A DNA stretch of 27,185 nt from a virus: IMG/VR virus record IMGVR_UViG_3300042448_001938, positions 1-27,185 of that record; one strand, written 5' to 3'. This document shows, one piece after another, positions 12,886-20,873 of the stretch. The position numbers were made by a program, and so were the translations under genes. Numbering within the stretch: the stretch's first letter is position 1; every line of letters begins with the position of its first letter. The notes beneath the pieces are model-generated. The model saw nothing but the letters and a program-made list of their open reading frames with translations. It had not been told where the DNA came from and ran no database searches.

Positions 12886-13827
12886 ATGTTTAAACCTCCA
12901 AATCAAGGTTTTGTTTCTGGTTGGAAGACTGGCCTTAGGGCCATGAAGCAAACTGCGCCACAACGCTATGGTCAATCCACAGTTGTTGACAAGGATTTTA
13001 AAAAGCTGATACGTGATTCGCAAATTACAGCGAAAGAAACACCAGCAGCTTTCCTTGGCGCTTATACCGCACGTGTGTTGGGAGATGTTGCGAACCAGGA
13101 AACAAGAAGCCTTTGGTGGAGTGTAAACCATCCAATTGCATTAGTTGATAAGGCGAGTGCCGCATTAATAGATCCAAAAGATCAATTAAATCGTTATCAA
13201 CGTGCCGCTATTGTTGGTTCTTTTGTTACACCTGCTTTTGCGCTCAGCGGTGCGTATGATCCCACTAACATTTCTGAGTTAGGTCGTCCGCAAGGTTACA
13301 AGCAAAACGTACCAAACCCAGACGATCCAACCAAATCCCTGGATCCCGCTACGGAATTATTTGAACGTTTCATGTTGGGTCGCCAGGGGCGGCCACTTGC
13401 ATTTGATAAAGCAAGAGAAGAAGTTCCAGGTCTAACAAAAGAACGTTACACAAACTACATGAAGTTTATGTATAATGATCCGGCATTCCTTGGCTCAGTA
13501 AAAGTTACCTCTGAGAATCTACAAGGTGTGCCAGAAGCACGTGTCTTTGGTTATCCGGTTTCTATTCCAACTGTTACAACCGCAGTTGGTGGCGTTGTTG
13601 GTGCAAAGCTTGGCATGGCAACTGCCCCTAGACCACCGCAAGTTAAGCAACTTGAACTTCTGAGCGAGAAAGCGACCACTGTTGCGTCTACCCAAATGCC
13701 ACGTAATATGACCCTCCGTGGCGTCACAGGAGGCCTAGCAGGGGCCGCCGCTGGAGCCATAGCCGGTGTACTTACCAATCAGGCCCTGGCCGCCAAACAA
13801 CTTGATTCTCAACTTCCAATGTCTTAG
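12886..13827 (+). CDS. Virion-module protein with two Gly-zipper segments, 313 aa
   Basis: It starts one base after the previous stop, so is probably coupled. A soluble N-terminal two thirds includes YQRAAIVGSFVTPAFALSGA, with a mild hydrophobic stretch. Near the C-terminus are two Gly/Ala-rich hydrophobic segments (TTAVGGVVGAKLGMA about 229-243, and GGLAGAAAGAIAGVLTNQA at 282-300) joined by a polar linker. A hairpin of two membrane helices is a reasonable reading. No enzyme motif. Candidate ejection or pore protein by analogy with internal virion proteins of podoviruses. Confidence 0.75.
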   Translation: MFKPPNQGFVSGWKTGLRAMKQTAPQRYGQSTVVDKDFKKLIRDSQITAKETPAAFLGAYTARVLGDVANQETRSLWWSVNHPIALVDKASAALIDPKDQLNRYQRAAIVGSFVTPAFALSGAYDPTNISELGRPQGYKQNVPNPDDPTKSLDPATELFERFMLGRQGRPLAFDKAREEVPGLTKERYTNYMKFMYNDPAFLGSVKVTSENLQGVPEARVFGYPVSIPTVTTAVGGVVGAKLGMATAPRPPQVKQLELLSEKATTVASTQMPRNMTLRGVTGGLAGAAAGAIAGVLTNQALAAKQLDSQLPMS

Positions 13828-13839
13828 TACAAGTACTGA

Positions 13840-13862
13840 TAAAATTTAAACATAAAGATAAG
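13840..13862 (+). promoter_or_regulatory. TAAAAT...GATAAG motif in spacer
   Basis: TAAAAT at 13840-13845 and GATAAG at 13857-13862 lie just before the gene at 13870, which has no Shine-Dalgarno. Second occurrence of the box pair. Confidence 0.3.
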
Positions 13863-13869
13863 TATACGA

Positions 13870-14763
13870 ATGGCTGACGATAGAGTTAAAGCTTTTGGTG
13901 AACTGCGCAATGCGATTGCTGCAGGAGTAGATCCTGATCTAATTCGTGCTCTTGGCCCACGTGCAGCTACGCTTGCTACAGGAGCTGGCAACCGCACGAC
14001 TCAACTGGCAGGCCAAGCTGGCCAAACCCTTAGCAGTTTAGATACACCTGAAAATCGCAATCGCATGCGTACTGCTGGTGGTATTGGCGCCACTGCACTT
14101 GGTGTTATCCCTGGTGCTATTGGAACAGCGCAACAGCAGGGTATTATTCCCGGTATTGCAAGTGCTGGCGCTGGTCTTGGGGCTGCAGCTTTGACGGCTC
14201 CCATCAGTAACGCAATGATGAAGAGCGGTAATATTGGTCTTAAGCTTGCCGGTTTTGGTCTTCAAGCACTTGCTCCCGCCGCTGCCCAAGCCGGTGTTTC
14301 CGGTATGTTTAGTGCTGGCGAAGCAGGCAAGCAAGGTGCAGGCGGTACAGATGTGTCGATCCCTGGCACTCCTGTTACTCCTGAAGTTCCGCTTTCGGAT
14401 GCAGCGCGTGAACGAATGCAGCGAGATCGTGATCTTGCCTATGAGCAAAAGCGTACGCAAGTTCTTGGTCAAGCGCAACTTGGTCTTGATAAACAAGCAT
14501 TGATGGATCAAAACAATGCCTTGGTAATGCTGCAAAAATCTTTACTTCCAATTCAAGAACGGACAATGCGTAATCAACTTGTTAATCAACAAGCTTTGAT
14601 GAATACGCAGTCGGCTGCTTATCAACAACTAGGTCGTCAAGCTGGCATGTTTAAGCTTGCTGGACAAGGTATGGCAGAAGCTGGAGCCACTCTTCGCACT
14701 GCAATCAGCCAGAACCCTTACGCTGGATCCACGATTCAGGCTCCTTCCATTAGCTTTGGTTGA
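13870..14763 (+). CDS. Virion-module protein with long Gly/Ala hydrophobic region, 297 aa
   Basis: Residues 69-145 hold several consecutive Gly/Ala-rich hydrophobic segments (GGIGATALGVIPGAIG; GIASAGAGLGAAALTAPIS; LKLAGFGLQALAPAAAQAGV) without charges, enough for two to three membrane passes. The C-terminal half is helical and Gln/Met-rich (LGLDKQALMDQNNALVMLQK). Same overall build as its neighbours, so probably part of one functional set. Start ATG 13870 is preceded by an AT-rich spacer and no Shine-Dalgarno. Confidence 0.75.
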   Translation: MADDRVKAFGELRNAIAAGVDPDLIRALGPRAATLATGAGNRTTQLAGQAGQTLSSLDTPENRNRMRTAGGIGATALGVIPGAIGTAQQQGIIPGIASAGAGLGAAALTAPISNAMMKSGNIGLKLAGFGLQALAPAAAQAGVSGMFSAGEAGKQGAGGTDVSIPGTPVTPEVPLSDAARERMQRDRDLAYEQKRTQVLGQAQLGLDKQALMDQNNALVMLQKSLLPIQERTMRNQLVNQQALMNTQSAAYQQLGRQAGMFKLAGQGMAEAGATLRTAISQNPYAGSTIQAPSISFG

Positions 14764-14765
14764 TC

Positions 14766-15242
14766 ATGACTAATTTCAATCTTGGGCTTAATGTACCACA
14801 ATTAGCTGGTCAAACAAATACGCTACAAAAAGCAGCCAGCCTTTTTGGAGGTGAAGACGAAGACCTTGCTGGGTACGCAAAAAAATTAAAAGAAGCTGGT
14901 ATTGAAGATCCAAGTACGCTGTTGCTGATTCGCGATCTTCAAAATAGAAATATGAGGGAGATTCCGCAACTTCTTGATCGCCAAAGTAAACTTAGATTAG
15001 AAGAAGCCAGGCAAGCGCAAAAACTTGGCAAAGAAAGTGTTGGCTATATGTCTATGATGAATCAAATTAACAACCTCCCTGGCACTATTGCATCTGCATT
15101 TGGTGGCGCAGGAGAACGTCAGTTAACGCAAGAACTGTACGGCAAAATTCCAGAAGTTGTTTCCGAAACTTACCGAACCTTCCCGCGCATGCAGATTCAA
15201 CCAGTTGGTTTTTCGGCGCCATCTGCCAGGTATTTTAGTTAA
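14766..15242 (+). CDS. Helical virion-module protein, 158 aa
   Basis: I choose ATG 14766, three bases after the preceding stop; an in-frame TTG at 14760 is less likely. The protein is mostly helical (SLFGGEDEDLAGYAKKLKEA; LDRQSKLRLEEARQAQKLGK), with a more hydrophobic Gly region near residue 107. No known domain. Position suggests a structural or assembly role. Confidence 0.75.
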   Translation: MTNFNLGLNVPQLAGQTNTLQKAASLFGGEDEDLAGYAKKLKEAGIEDPSTLLLIRDLQNRNMREIPQLLDRQSKLRLEEARQAQKLGKESVGYMSMMNQINNLPGTIASAFGGAGERQLTQELYGKIPEVVSETYRTFPRMQIQPVGFSAPSARYFS

Positions 15243-15284
15243 TTGCACAGTGTTGACTTAAAATAAAATGATATTGAGGTAGAC

Positions 15285-15779
15285 ATGGCAGCAACTGATT
15301 TCTGGTCTGGTGCAGGAGGTCCGCTCGTTTCGGCTGGCGTTGGTCTTATCGGACTGCCCTTTCAGATTGCTTCCCAAAGGCGCCAACAAGATATCACGCG
15401 TTCTGGTATCGAAGCCCAGCTTCGGGCACAAAACGCTGCCATAGAAAACAGCGCAATGCTTGGCAGGGAAGGTTGGTATGCGCAATTAGGTGAAAGCTTA
15501 GGCGCACGCAACTTTGGTCAAACGGCAGCCGATTTGGATTTTGGTCGCCAACTTAAAGCACAAGAATGGCAGCTTGGCCCTGGTGCAGAAAAAGAATCAG
15601 CCATTTTTTCTGATCGAGCGCGTCGTGGATTTGCTCTTCAGAATTTTATTGATGCACGCGAGCAAAGCCAAAGAGCAAATAGAGAAGCCCTAAAAGCTTC
15701 TTTGGCTGAAAAAGAAGCCGCTATGGCTGGTATGTTTGGTCGTATTGCTCCACGCGATGTGGGCACAATGTTCGTTTGA
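15285..15779 (+). CDS. Helical virion-module protein with N-terminal hydrophobic segment, 164 aa
   Basis: GAGGT precedes ATG 15285 at a good distance. The N-terminus (WSGAGGPLVSAGVGLIGLPF) is Gly-rich and hydrophobic. The rest is a Gln/Ala/Arg-rich helix (RRQQDITRSGIEAQLRAQNA; FIDAREQSQRANREALKASL). The layout of membrane-like head plus long helix repeats that of the neighbouring genes. The methyltransferase cassette begins right after it. Confidence 0.75.
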   Translation: MAATDFWSGAGGPLVSAGVGLIGLPFQIASQRRQQDITRSGIEAQLRAQNAAIENSAMLGREGWYAQLGESLGARNFGQTAADLDFGRQLKAQEWQLGPGAEKESAIFSDRARRGFALQNFIDAREQSQRANREALKASLAEKEAAMAGMFGRIAPRDVGTMFV

Positions 15780-15784
15780 TTGGC

Positions 15785-15790
15785 TATAAT
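15785..15790 (+). promoter_or_regulatory. Possible -10 box before the methyltransferase
   Basis: A perfect TATAAT lies 20 bases before ATG 15810, with TG four bases upstream of it but no matching -35. If active, it would give the methyltransferase pair its own transcription. Pattern only. Confidence 0.3.
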
Positions 15791-15809
15791 TAAACAAATT
15801 TCAGTTTTT

Positions 15810-16589
15810 ATGGCGCCTTTCTCGGATTTTTTTGCCTACTCTTTATTTTATGAATCTCTTTGTAAAAACAAAGACGAGTTAAAGGAATACTGGGACGGCT
15901 GCGCTCAAATTTATCTCAATGGCCAATACCCTGTTTTTCAAGCAGGTTTACATTCAAATGACTTTACAGAACACTTGGAAATTTTACATGCTCGGCATTG
16001 GCAGGAAAATTCTTTAAATGTATTAGACGCAGGTTGCGGCGCTGGAGCGGTTACAAATTTTTTTGCCCAGAAACATCCGACTGCCTCTTTTACAGGTTTA
16101 AATGTTTCGCCTGAACAAATTAAAGAAGCTGAAAAAACGGCACCCGATAATGCTTCTTTTGTTTTAGGATCTTATGATTCAATGCCGTTTCATGATAACT
16201 CTTTTGATTTTATCTATTTTTATCAGAGCATTGGTTATCGGCCGCTTGTGCGTGTATTAGAAGAAGTCTATAGGATTTTAAAACCAGGCGGTAAACTTTT
16301 GATTTCTGATATTTGTTCTGTAGATGATCCCGATCTTCAGCAGACTCGTTGGATACGATACGTACAAGATACCTGGCACTACATGTGTTATCCAAGTTGG
16401 TATCATTTAGAAGCTGCAAAAGTTTTTGGTTTTAAATTACTTGATTGTAATCCAAATATGAATCCTGTTTTAGACTTTAGCCTTTGGATTGATCTTGTAG
16501 ACAACAAAGGCTTGAGTGAGTACCATAACTATCAAGCACCTTATGCACCCATAAAAATAGCGGAGTTTCTTTACAAAAAAAATGAGTGA
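15810..16589 (+). CDS. Class I SAM-dependent methyltransferase
   Basis: This 259-residue protein reads from ATG 15810; an in-frame TTG at 15780 overlaps the possible -10 box and is unlikely. Residues 72-79 are motif I (LDAGCGAG), which binds S-adenosylmethionine. The acidic-strand region follows (TASFTGLNVSPEQIKEAE, 91-108), then the SYDSMPFHDNSFDFIYFYQS segment (121-140) and LKPGGKLLISDI (157-168), the classic order of the small-molecule methyltransferase fold. The substrate cannot be read; it could be a small metabolite, lipid or protein. It is visibly more A/T-rich than the flanking structural genes, suggesting acquired cargo. It overlaps the next gene by eight bases, so the two are coupled. 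Confidence 0.9.
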   Translation: MAPFSDFFAYSLFYESLCKNKDELKEYWDGCAQIYLNGQYPVFQAGLHSNDFTEHLEILHARHWQENSLNVLDAGCGAGAVTNFFAQKHPTASFTGLNVSPEQIKEAEKTAPDNASFVLGSYDSMPFHDNSFDFIYFYQSIGYRPLVRVLEEVYRILKPGGKLLISDICSVDDPDLQQTRWIRYVQDTWHYMCYPSWYHLEAAKVFGFKLLDCNPNMNPVLDFSLWIDLVDNKGLSEYHNYQAPYAPIKIAEFLYKKNE

Positions 16590-17034
16590 TTCTCAAGAAA
16601 GGTTGCTGAATGATCGCAAAGTTGATTTCATAAACCAGCAAGTTGCGGCTGAAGATAAAGATGCCCTGGAATATTTACAATTGTTATCGCGTTGCGCTCG
16701 TATTGTTGATGATATTTTTGATGAACCCGAAACCATTTTACCCAACGATCTTCTTACAACAATTGAAATTTTGTTTGTCAGAATTCCTTCTAATTTGTTT
16801 TACATTAAACATCGTGACTTGTTGTTTTCACAACACTTAACCATGTGGAACGCCTGGGAGGCAAGCAATATTCTTTTCACAGGTGATGAAACAGATAAAA
16901 TCTATGCTCATGTATTGCGTGATTACATAAATGAACTTTTGCCTCTTGTGGCGCTTTTGACACAAGGTCACGATAAAATGAAGGAAGTAAATGGCCTTAT
17001 TCGTTCTTTGTTTAAAAAGGAACTAGGAGAATAA
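16582..17034 (+). CDS. Conserved-type phage protein, 150 aa
   Basis: All-helical protein coupled to the methyltransferase by an 8-base overlap. Marked motifs are LEYLQLLSRCARIVDDIFDE, IPSNLFYIKHRDLLF, MWNAWEASN and YAHVLRDYINELLPLVALLT. I recall proteins with this series (aspartates in a helix, PSNPFF, NAW, YAHVLRD.INEL..VALLTGG) in several tailed phages of unrelated hosts, of unknown function. It is therefore probably a true phage core gene rather than part of a transferred pair, though its base composition resembles the methyltransferase. It ends two bases before the next gene, whose Shine-Dalgarno it contains. Confidence 0.8.
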   Translation: MSDSQERLLNDRKVDFINQQVAAEDKDALEYLQLLSRCARIVDDIFDEPETILPNDLLTTIEILFVRIPSNLFYIKHRDLLFSQHLTMWNAWEASNILFTGDETDKIYAHVLRDYINELLPLVALLTQGHDKMKEVNGLIRSLFKKELGE

Positions 17035-17035
17035 C

Positions 17036-17959
17036 ATGGGATTTTATGGCGGTGGCGGTACTACGGTTAATTATCAACCGCCGGTAATTGAGAAAGACAA
17101 CACATTTCAACAATTGTTAGAGTTTCAACAAGGTAAAGAAACACGCGCAGAAGAACGCGCGGCGGCCGAAAAAAAGGAACGGGATGATGCAGCTGCCGCA
17201 CGTAGAACCAGGGCTGCGCAGGCCTATTCAGGCTTTCGTTCTAGCATTCAAGACCAATTAAACCAGGGTTTAATTACGTTCAACGATGCCTCTGCTCAGC
17301 TTCAAGATTTCTATTCAAAAAATGATTTGGGAGCCCTTACTGAGGGCGGTCTAAACATTGGACAAGATATTGCAGATTTAAGCAACAAATATACAAAAGA
17401 AATTCGCCCTGGTCGGCTTGCCACTGGCATCACCTCTGCATATAAAGAGATGTATGGGCGTGAGGCAAAGGAAGAAGAAAAAGCAGCAGAGCTGGAGAAA
17501 TTTAATCAGGGCTACTACAGTAGCGTCCAAGACCTTAAAGATTCCATTGCAAAGAGTCCTGAGTATCAAGAAAAATTTGAGACCAGTTATCTTGGGAATT
17601 ACTACAAAACAATGTATGGCAAGCAGGCGACTGACGCTGCTGGCAAGAAAACAGGACAATATACGTTCAACTTTGACAAGAATCTTCTCCCCAGCTACGC
17701 AGACACAACTAAAGCAAGGGCTGGGGTCCAGCTGCCGAACTTTGCTGATAGCTTCACGGGGACTCCCAGTGAAATTGAAGAGAACCTACAAAACGTACGT
17801 GACACCCGCAAGTATCTTTACAGCGCTGGGTTGACCAATCTCCAAGGGGAGATTGACAAAGAAACTCAGAAGTTGAAAAATGAAAGCTCCAAGGAAGTTG
17901 CAAAAATTGGAGCTACTGGCAATGTATATTCCAGTCTTTTATCTGGTTTTTGGGGTTAA
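17036..17959 (+). CDS. Virion-module protein with DUF4214-like repeats, 307 aa
   Basis: GGAG lies six bases before ATG 17036. The N-terminus is Gly-rich (MGFYGGGGTTVNYQPP), followed by a charged coiled coil (about 30-60, rich in Glu/Arg/Ala). Residues 134-181 (SAYKEMYGREAKEEEKAAEL ... IAKSPEYQEKF) resemble a DUF4214 unit, in which a Y...LGR start and an SPEY end are typical. A second, divergent unit starts at about 185 (YLGNYYKTMYGKQ). The C-terminal part is helical. DUF4214 domains occur in bacterial surface and phage structural proteins with no known enzymatic role. A tail or head-to-tail structural protein is plausible. Confidence 0.7.
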   Translation: MGFYGGGGTTVNYQPPVIEKDNTFQQLLEFQQGKETRAEERAAAEKKERDDAAAARRTRAAQAYSGFRSSIQDQLNQGLITFNDASAQLQDFYSKNDLGALTEGGLNIGQDIADLSNKYTKEIRPGRLATGITSAYKEMYGREAKEEEKAAELEKFNQGYYSSVQDLKDSIAKSPEYQEKFETSYLGNYYKTMYGKQATDAAGKKTGQYTFNFDKNLLPSYADTTKARAGVQLPNFADSFTGTPSEIEENLQNVRDTRKYLYSAGLTNLQGEIDKETQKLKNESSKEVAKIGATGNVYSSLLSGFWG

Positions 17960-18002
17960 GTGTTTGTACAATTAACAAGTAACGGTTTATCCAATTAATG
18001 AA

Positions 18003-18302
18003 ATGACCAGTAATCGTTGGTGGGAAACAGGCAACCAAGCCGATTATGACAGGTATGCTGGTGGTCAGCAAGCTATCAGAGACGCTTTTGCGCGTGGTGA
18101 AATTGATGAGGCTACACGCAACGCCTTACAGAAGCAACAAGCAGAACAGCAATTTGGCGCCAAATCTTTTGATATTGGCGAATTCGAGGGTCTGTTAGGA
18201 CGTCTTGAAGCCTCTAAAGGTCGTCAGCAACGTCAAAAGTCTACTGAGGGCCGTCGTGACATTTACGCCCAAGGCCTGGCGCAAATGATGTCTAACTTCT
18301 AA
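18003..18302 (+). CDS. Small unrecognised protein, 99 aa
   Basis: Polar helical protein with aromatic N-terminus (NRWWETGNQADYDRYAGGQQ) and Gln/Arg-rich remainder (ARGEIDEATRNALQKQQAEQ; RLEASKGRQQRQKSTEGRR). No membrane segment. No Shine-Dalgarno is seen before ATG 18003. Role unknown; part of the rightward late module. Confidence 0.7.
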   Translation: MTSNRWWETGNQADYDRYAGGQQAIRDAFARGEIDEATRNALQKQQAEQQFGAKSFDIGEFEGLLGRLEASKGRQQRQKSTEGRRDIYAQGLAQMMSNF

Positions 18303-18327
18303 TTTTTTCTTGTAAACTATCTAAGCC

Positions 18328-18576
18328 ATGACAAGCAGTGTGCCCCCTGGTCAAACAGATGTTGATGACTGGTTTGATCTAGACTTATACCGCCAGGCTG
18401 CTGGTGTGGCTTACGAATTTTCCAAGAAAAAAATGGAGACTGCTGGTGAACAAGAACGTGAAACCATCGGTAAGGGCGCAGAAGAACAACGTAGCTCTGC
18501 CGAACAAGGCCAGCAGTTCAAGCAACGCGACGAAGAGCGGGATTACGGGCAGGCCCAACGAGCTTATCGATATTGA
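18328..18576 (+). CDS. Upstream half of a probable frameshift gene, 82 aa
   Basis: In the zero frame this gives MTSSVPPGQTDVDDWFDLDL, a charged helical middle (GVAYEFSKKKMETAGEQERE) and an end in DYGQAQRAYRY. The next long protein-like frame overlaps it, lies one base forward and lacks its own start codon near the overlap. The simplest explanation is a +1 (or -2) shift in 18541-18576 that joins both parts into a protein of about 245 residues. A separate 82-residue product would also be made. Confidence 0.65.
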   Translation: MTSSVPPGQTDVDDWFDLDLYRQAAGVAYEFSKKKMETAGEQERETIGKGAEEQRSSAEQGQQFKQRDEERDYGQAQRAYRY

Positions 18577-19063
18577 GTTATTTGATTCATGGGTTGACAA
18601 TCTCGATGCGTCAACTCAGGAAACATTTTGCTCTTTTGCTAGCAACAACTATTCCGTAGTCGAAGTCTACTTGTATGCCCGGTTCCTGCGGTATACAGGT
18701 AGCATTACTGCGTGTGAGCTTTGGGTCCAAAACAATTACCCCAAGGCTGATCATCGTCAAAAACTTCTGTACGAAATTGACGAGATGCAGGAGGATGTTC
18801 GCAAACTCCGTGAAGATGTTGAGAACGGCAATGTTAAACGTGATGCAGGTGTTGCCCGCATTGCGTCAATGCAAAAAGAAATCCGTGGTCATATCGAACA
18901 AATTGATCGATTTACTGGCATGAAAGATCGCAAGGGCCTGTTAATGGCTGGTGCCGATCGTGCCATTCGTGAACTTTTATCTGTCTTCAAGGACGATCCC
19001 ATTGAGATTCCCCTGGAAGAAGCGACAATGAGTGTGTGGGCAAAAATGCAACTTGATGAATAA
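18542..19063 (+). CDS. Downstream half of frameshift gene, possible small terminase
   Basis: The protein-like part begins at about 18545 (GRPNELIDIELFDSWVDNLD) and runs 173 codons to 19063. No ATG, GTG or TTG occurs in frame near the join; a GTG at 18404 would add residues that look like translated off-frame sequence. After a helix-turn-helix-like N-terminal region (TFCSFASNNYSVVEVYLYAR) comes a long coiled coil (LLYEIDEMQEDVRKLREDVE; ASMQKEIRGHIEQIDRF). DNA-binding head plus coiled coil directly upstream of the large terminase suits a small terminase subunit, but sequence alone does not prove it. Confidence 0.55.
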   Translation: MTGRPNELIDIELFDSWVDNLDASTQETFCSFASNNYSVVEVYLYARFLRYTGSITACELWVQNNYPKADHRQKLLYEIDEMQEDVRKLREDVENGNVKRDAGVARIASMQKEIRGHIEQIDRFTGMKDRKGLLMAGADRAIRELLSVFKDDPIEIPLEEATMSVWAKMQLDE

Positions 19064-19117
19064 CTGCCTTAAAATATTGAGGTGCAATACAACATTGTTA
19101 ACAGATAACTGATTTAA

Positions 19118-19282
19118 ATGGCTGGTAAAGTTCCTCCGCAGTTTCTTGCGCACCTTAAGAAAAAAGATGCGAAGAAAGAAGACGGCACTGAGATGTCGGA
19201 CAAGGAAAAACGTAAGGCCGCTTTAGAAAAAGCACGTAAGTATCAAAAGCAAAAGGCCAAAAAACAAGAAGACAAAAAGTAA
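19118..19282 (+). CDS. Small Lys-rich protein, 54 aa
   Basis: ATG 19118 gives MAGKVPPQFLAHLKKKDAKK followed by a nearly continuous Lys/Ala/Glu helix ending QKQKAKKQEDKK. Very basic, probably a nucleic-acid binder or a small virion component. It lies between the frameshift gene and the terminase with no overlap. No family name recognised, but the VPPQFLAHL... start suggests a conserved short protein. Confidence 0.65.
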   Translation: MAGKVPPQFLAHLKKKDAKKEDGTEMSDKEKRKAALEKARKYQKQKAKKQEDKK

Positions 19283-19285
19283 GGT

Positions 19286-19312
19286 AGTATTCAGTAATAC
19301 TCTGAATTACTG
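19286..19312 (+). promoter_or_regulatory. Two mutually exclusive hairpins before the terminase start
   Basis: AGTATT (19286-19291) pairs with AATACT (19296-19301); alternatively CAGTAAT (19292-19298) pairs with ATTACTG (19306-19312). The two stems share 19292-19301, so only one can form. The second ends three bases before the GTG start at 19315. This could tune terminase translation. Confidence 0.4.
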
Positions 19313-19314
19313 CT

Positions 19315-20844
19315 GTGCCAAGCTATACGCATCTTGCTTACCGCCGCAATGCTCAAGCCGCCGCACGCAGACAGCAAATACGCAAGCCACGTAACGCAGA
19401 AGCACTGAAGAAAGCCCAGGAAGATTTTGGCTTCTTCTGTGAATACGTAGCAGATAAACCACCGGCTGCTCATCACCTCAACTGGCATCGACACTTCGTC
19501 ACAGAGGAGGACAGCAGTTGCCTCATCAAGATCGCTGGTCCCAATGTGGATCTCCTGGCACCCAGGGGCTCCGCTAAGTCCACAGTGTTGGGTCTGCTTA
19601 CGGCGTGGGCCATTGGCATCCATACGCACGCAGGGCTGCCACTGCAGATTCTGTATCTGTCCTACACCGTTGACATCGCTCGTTCCAAATCTTCCACCAT
19701 CAAACGCATCATTGAAAGCAAACGATACCAAGAAGTTTTTCCTAAAGTTCGCCTTCTAAAGAACGCCACCAGTAATGAGTACTGGTCAATTGATCACAAG
19801 TTTGCTGGCATTGACGTAACAGGTGACGAACAGTTCACGCTTTGCGCAGCAGGCCTCAAGGGTTCGGTGACTTCCAAGCGTTCGCACTTGGTCATGATTG
19901 ATGACGCCATCAAGTCAGCCGCAGATATTGCCAACCCTGACATCAGGAAACAGATGCAGGACAACTGGAATGCTGTGATCGCACCCACCATGTTTGAAGG
20001 TGCACGAGCGATCTGCCTTGGTACTCGCTTCAGACACGATGACATTCACTCCACAACATTCAATGAACAAAACAACTGGCAACAGATTATCCTTTCAGCA
20101 ATTCAAAACAATCCCATCACTGGCGAAGAGGAATCGTATTGGCCAGACATGTGGTCATTGGATTACCTGAAGGAGAAAAAACGGCAGGCACCAATTGCTT
20201 TCTCGTTCCAGTACATGAATCAAATCGTTCGGCAGAACGAACTTTCGCTGGCTCCGGAGTTGATTGTAAAAGCGGAAATTGCAACGGAGTTTGACGCCCT
20301 TGGGGTTGGAGTTGACCTCTCCGCTGGCACTAAAGAGAAAAACGATTACACAGTTATGATTCTTGGTGGTCGCATTGGCGACCGCATTCATATCATTGAT
20401 TACCGACGTATTCGCGTCATGGGTAACCTTGAAAAACTTGATGCCCTCAAGGAGTTGTTGAATGATTGGTCAGTGATTGCCAAAGACGAACAAAGCGGTT
20501 TGTATTACCCCAGCTATTCAACGTGCGACATTTGGAGTGAGGCCGTACAGTATCAGGCGTCCCTGGAGGCAGACTTCAAGCGTGTTTGCTTGAACAATGA
20601 AGGTCTCTACAATTTAATTTGGCATCCCGTTAAAGGTTTCAGGGCAGATAAGTTGGCCCGCTTCCGTGGCATTATGGGAATGTTTGAGGACCGCAAGATT
20701 ATCTTCAATCGTTTTCGTAACTTCACCAATATGTTTGAAGAGCTTACCAACTTTGGCGTAAGTAGTCACGACGATACGGTTGATGCGTTGGTTTGGCTCG
20801 TTACCGGATTAGCAAGGAAGGGACAGTTACACCTCGATTACTGA
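19315..20844 (+). CDS. terL: Terminase large subunit
   Basis: This is the 509-residue DNA-packaging motor, an ATPase plus nuclease that cuts and pumps the phage genome into the prohead. Walker A is at 82-90 (APRGSAKST), Walker B at 192-199 (LVMIDDAI) with catalytic acidic residues, and a coupling-type motif LGTRFRHDD at 235-243. Nuclease acidic sites are D334 in GVDLSAGTKEKNDYT and the SSHDDTVDAL pair near 483-492. Length is usual for the family. The start is GTG 19315, without a close Shine-Dalgarno. Its neighbours, a possible small terminase upstream and the portal downstream, support a packaging block. Confidence 0.95.
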   Translation: MPSYTHLAYRRNAQAAARRQQIRKPRNAEALKKAQEDFGFFCEYVADKPPAAHHLNWHRHFVTEEDSSCLIKIAGPNVDLLAPRGSAKSTVLGLLTAWAIGIHTHAGLPLQILYLSYTVDIARSKSSTIKRIIESKRYQEVFPKVRLLKNATSNEYWSIDHKFAGIDVTGDEQFTLCAAGLKGSVTSKRSHLVMIDDAIKSAADIANPDIRKQMQDNWNAVIAPTMFEGARAICLGTRFRHDDIHSTTFNEQNNWQQIILSAIQNNPITGEEESYWPDMWSLDYLKEKKRQAPIAFSFQYMNQIVRQNELSLAPELIVKAEIATEFDALGVGVDLSAGTKEKNDYTVMILGGRIGDRIHIIDYRRIRVMGNLEKLDALKELLNDWSVIAKDEQSGLYYPSYSTCDIWSEAVQYQASLEADFKRVCLNNEGLYNLIWHPVKGFRADKLARFRGIMGMFEDRKIIFNRFRNFTNMFEELTNFGVSSHDDTVDALVWLVTGLARKGQLHLDY

Positions 20845-20873
20845 CTCTTAGAATATTAAAAAACCTTGGATTC

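Noticed and set aside
18404-18541. GTG at 18404 as the real start of the second frame before the terminase
   Set aside because: It would add about 46 residues with off-frame character (runs of Lys, Asn, Ser) and overlaps a well-formed zero-frame gene, so a frameshift is a better explanation.
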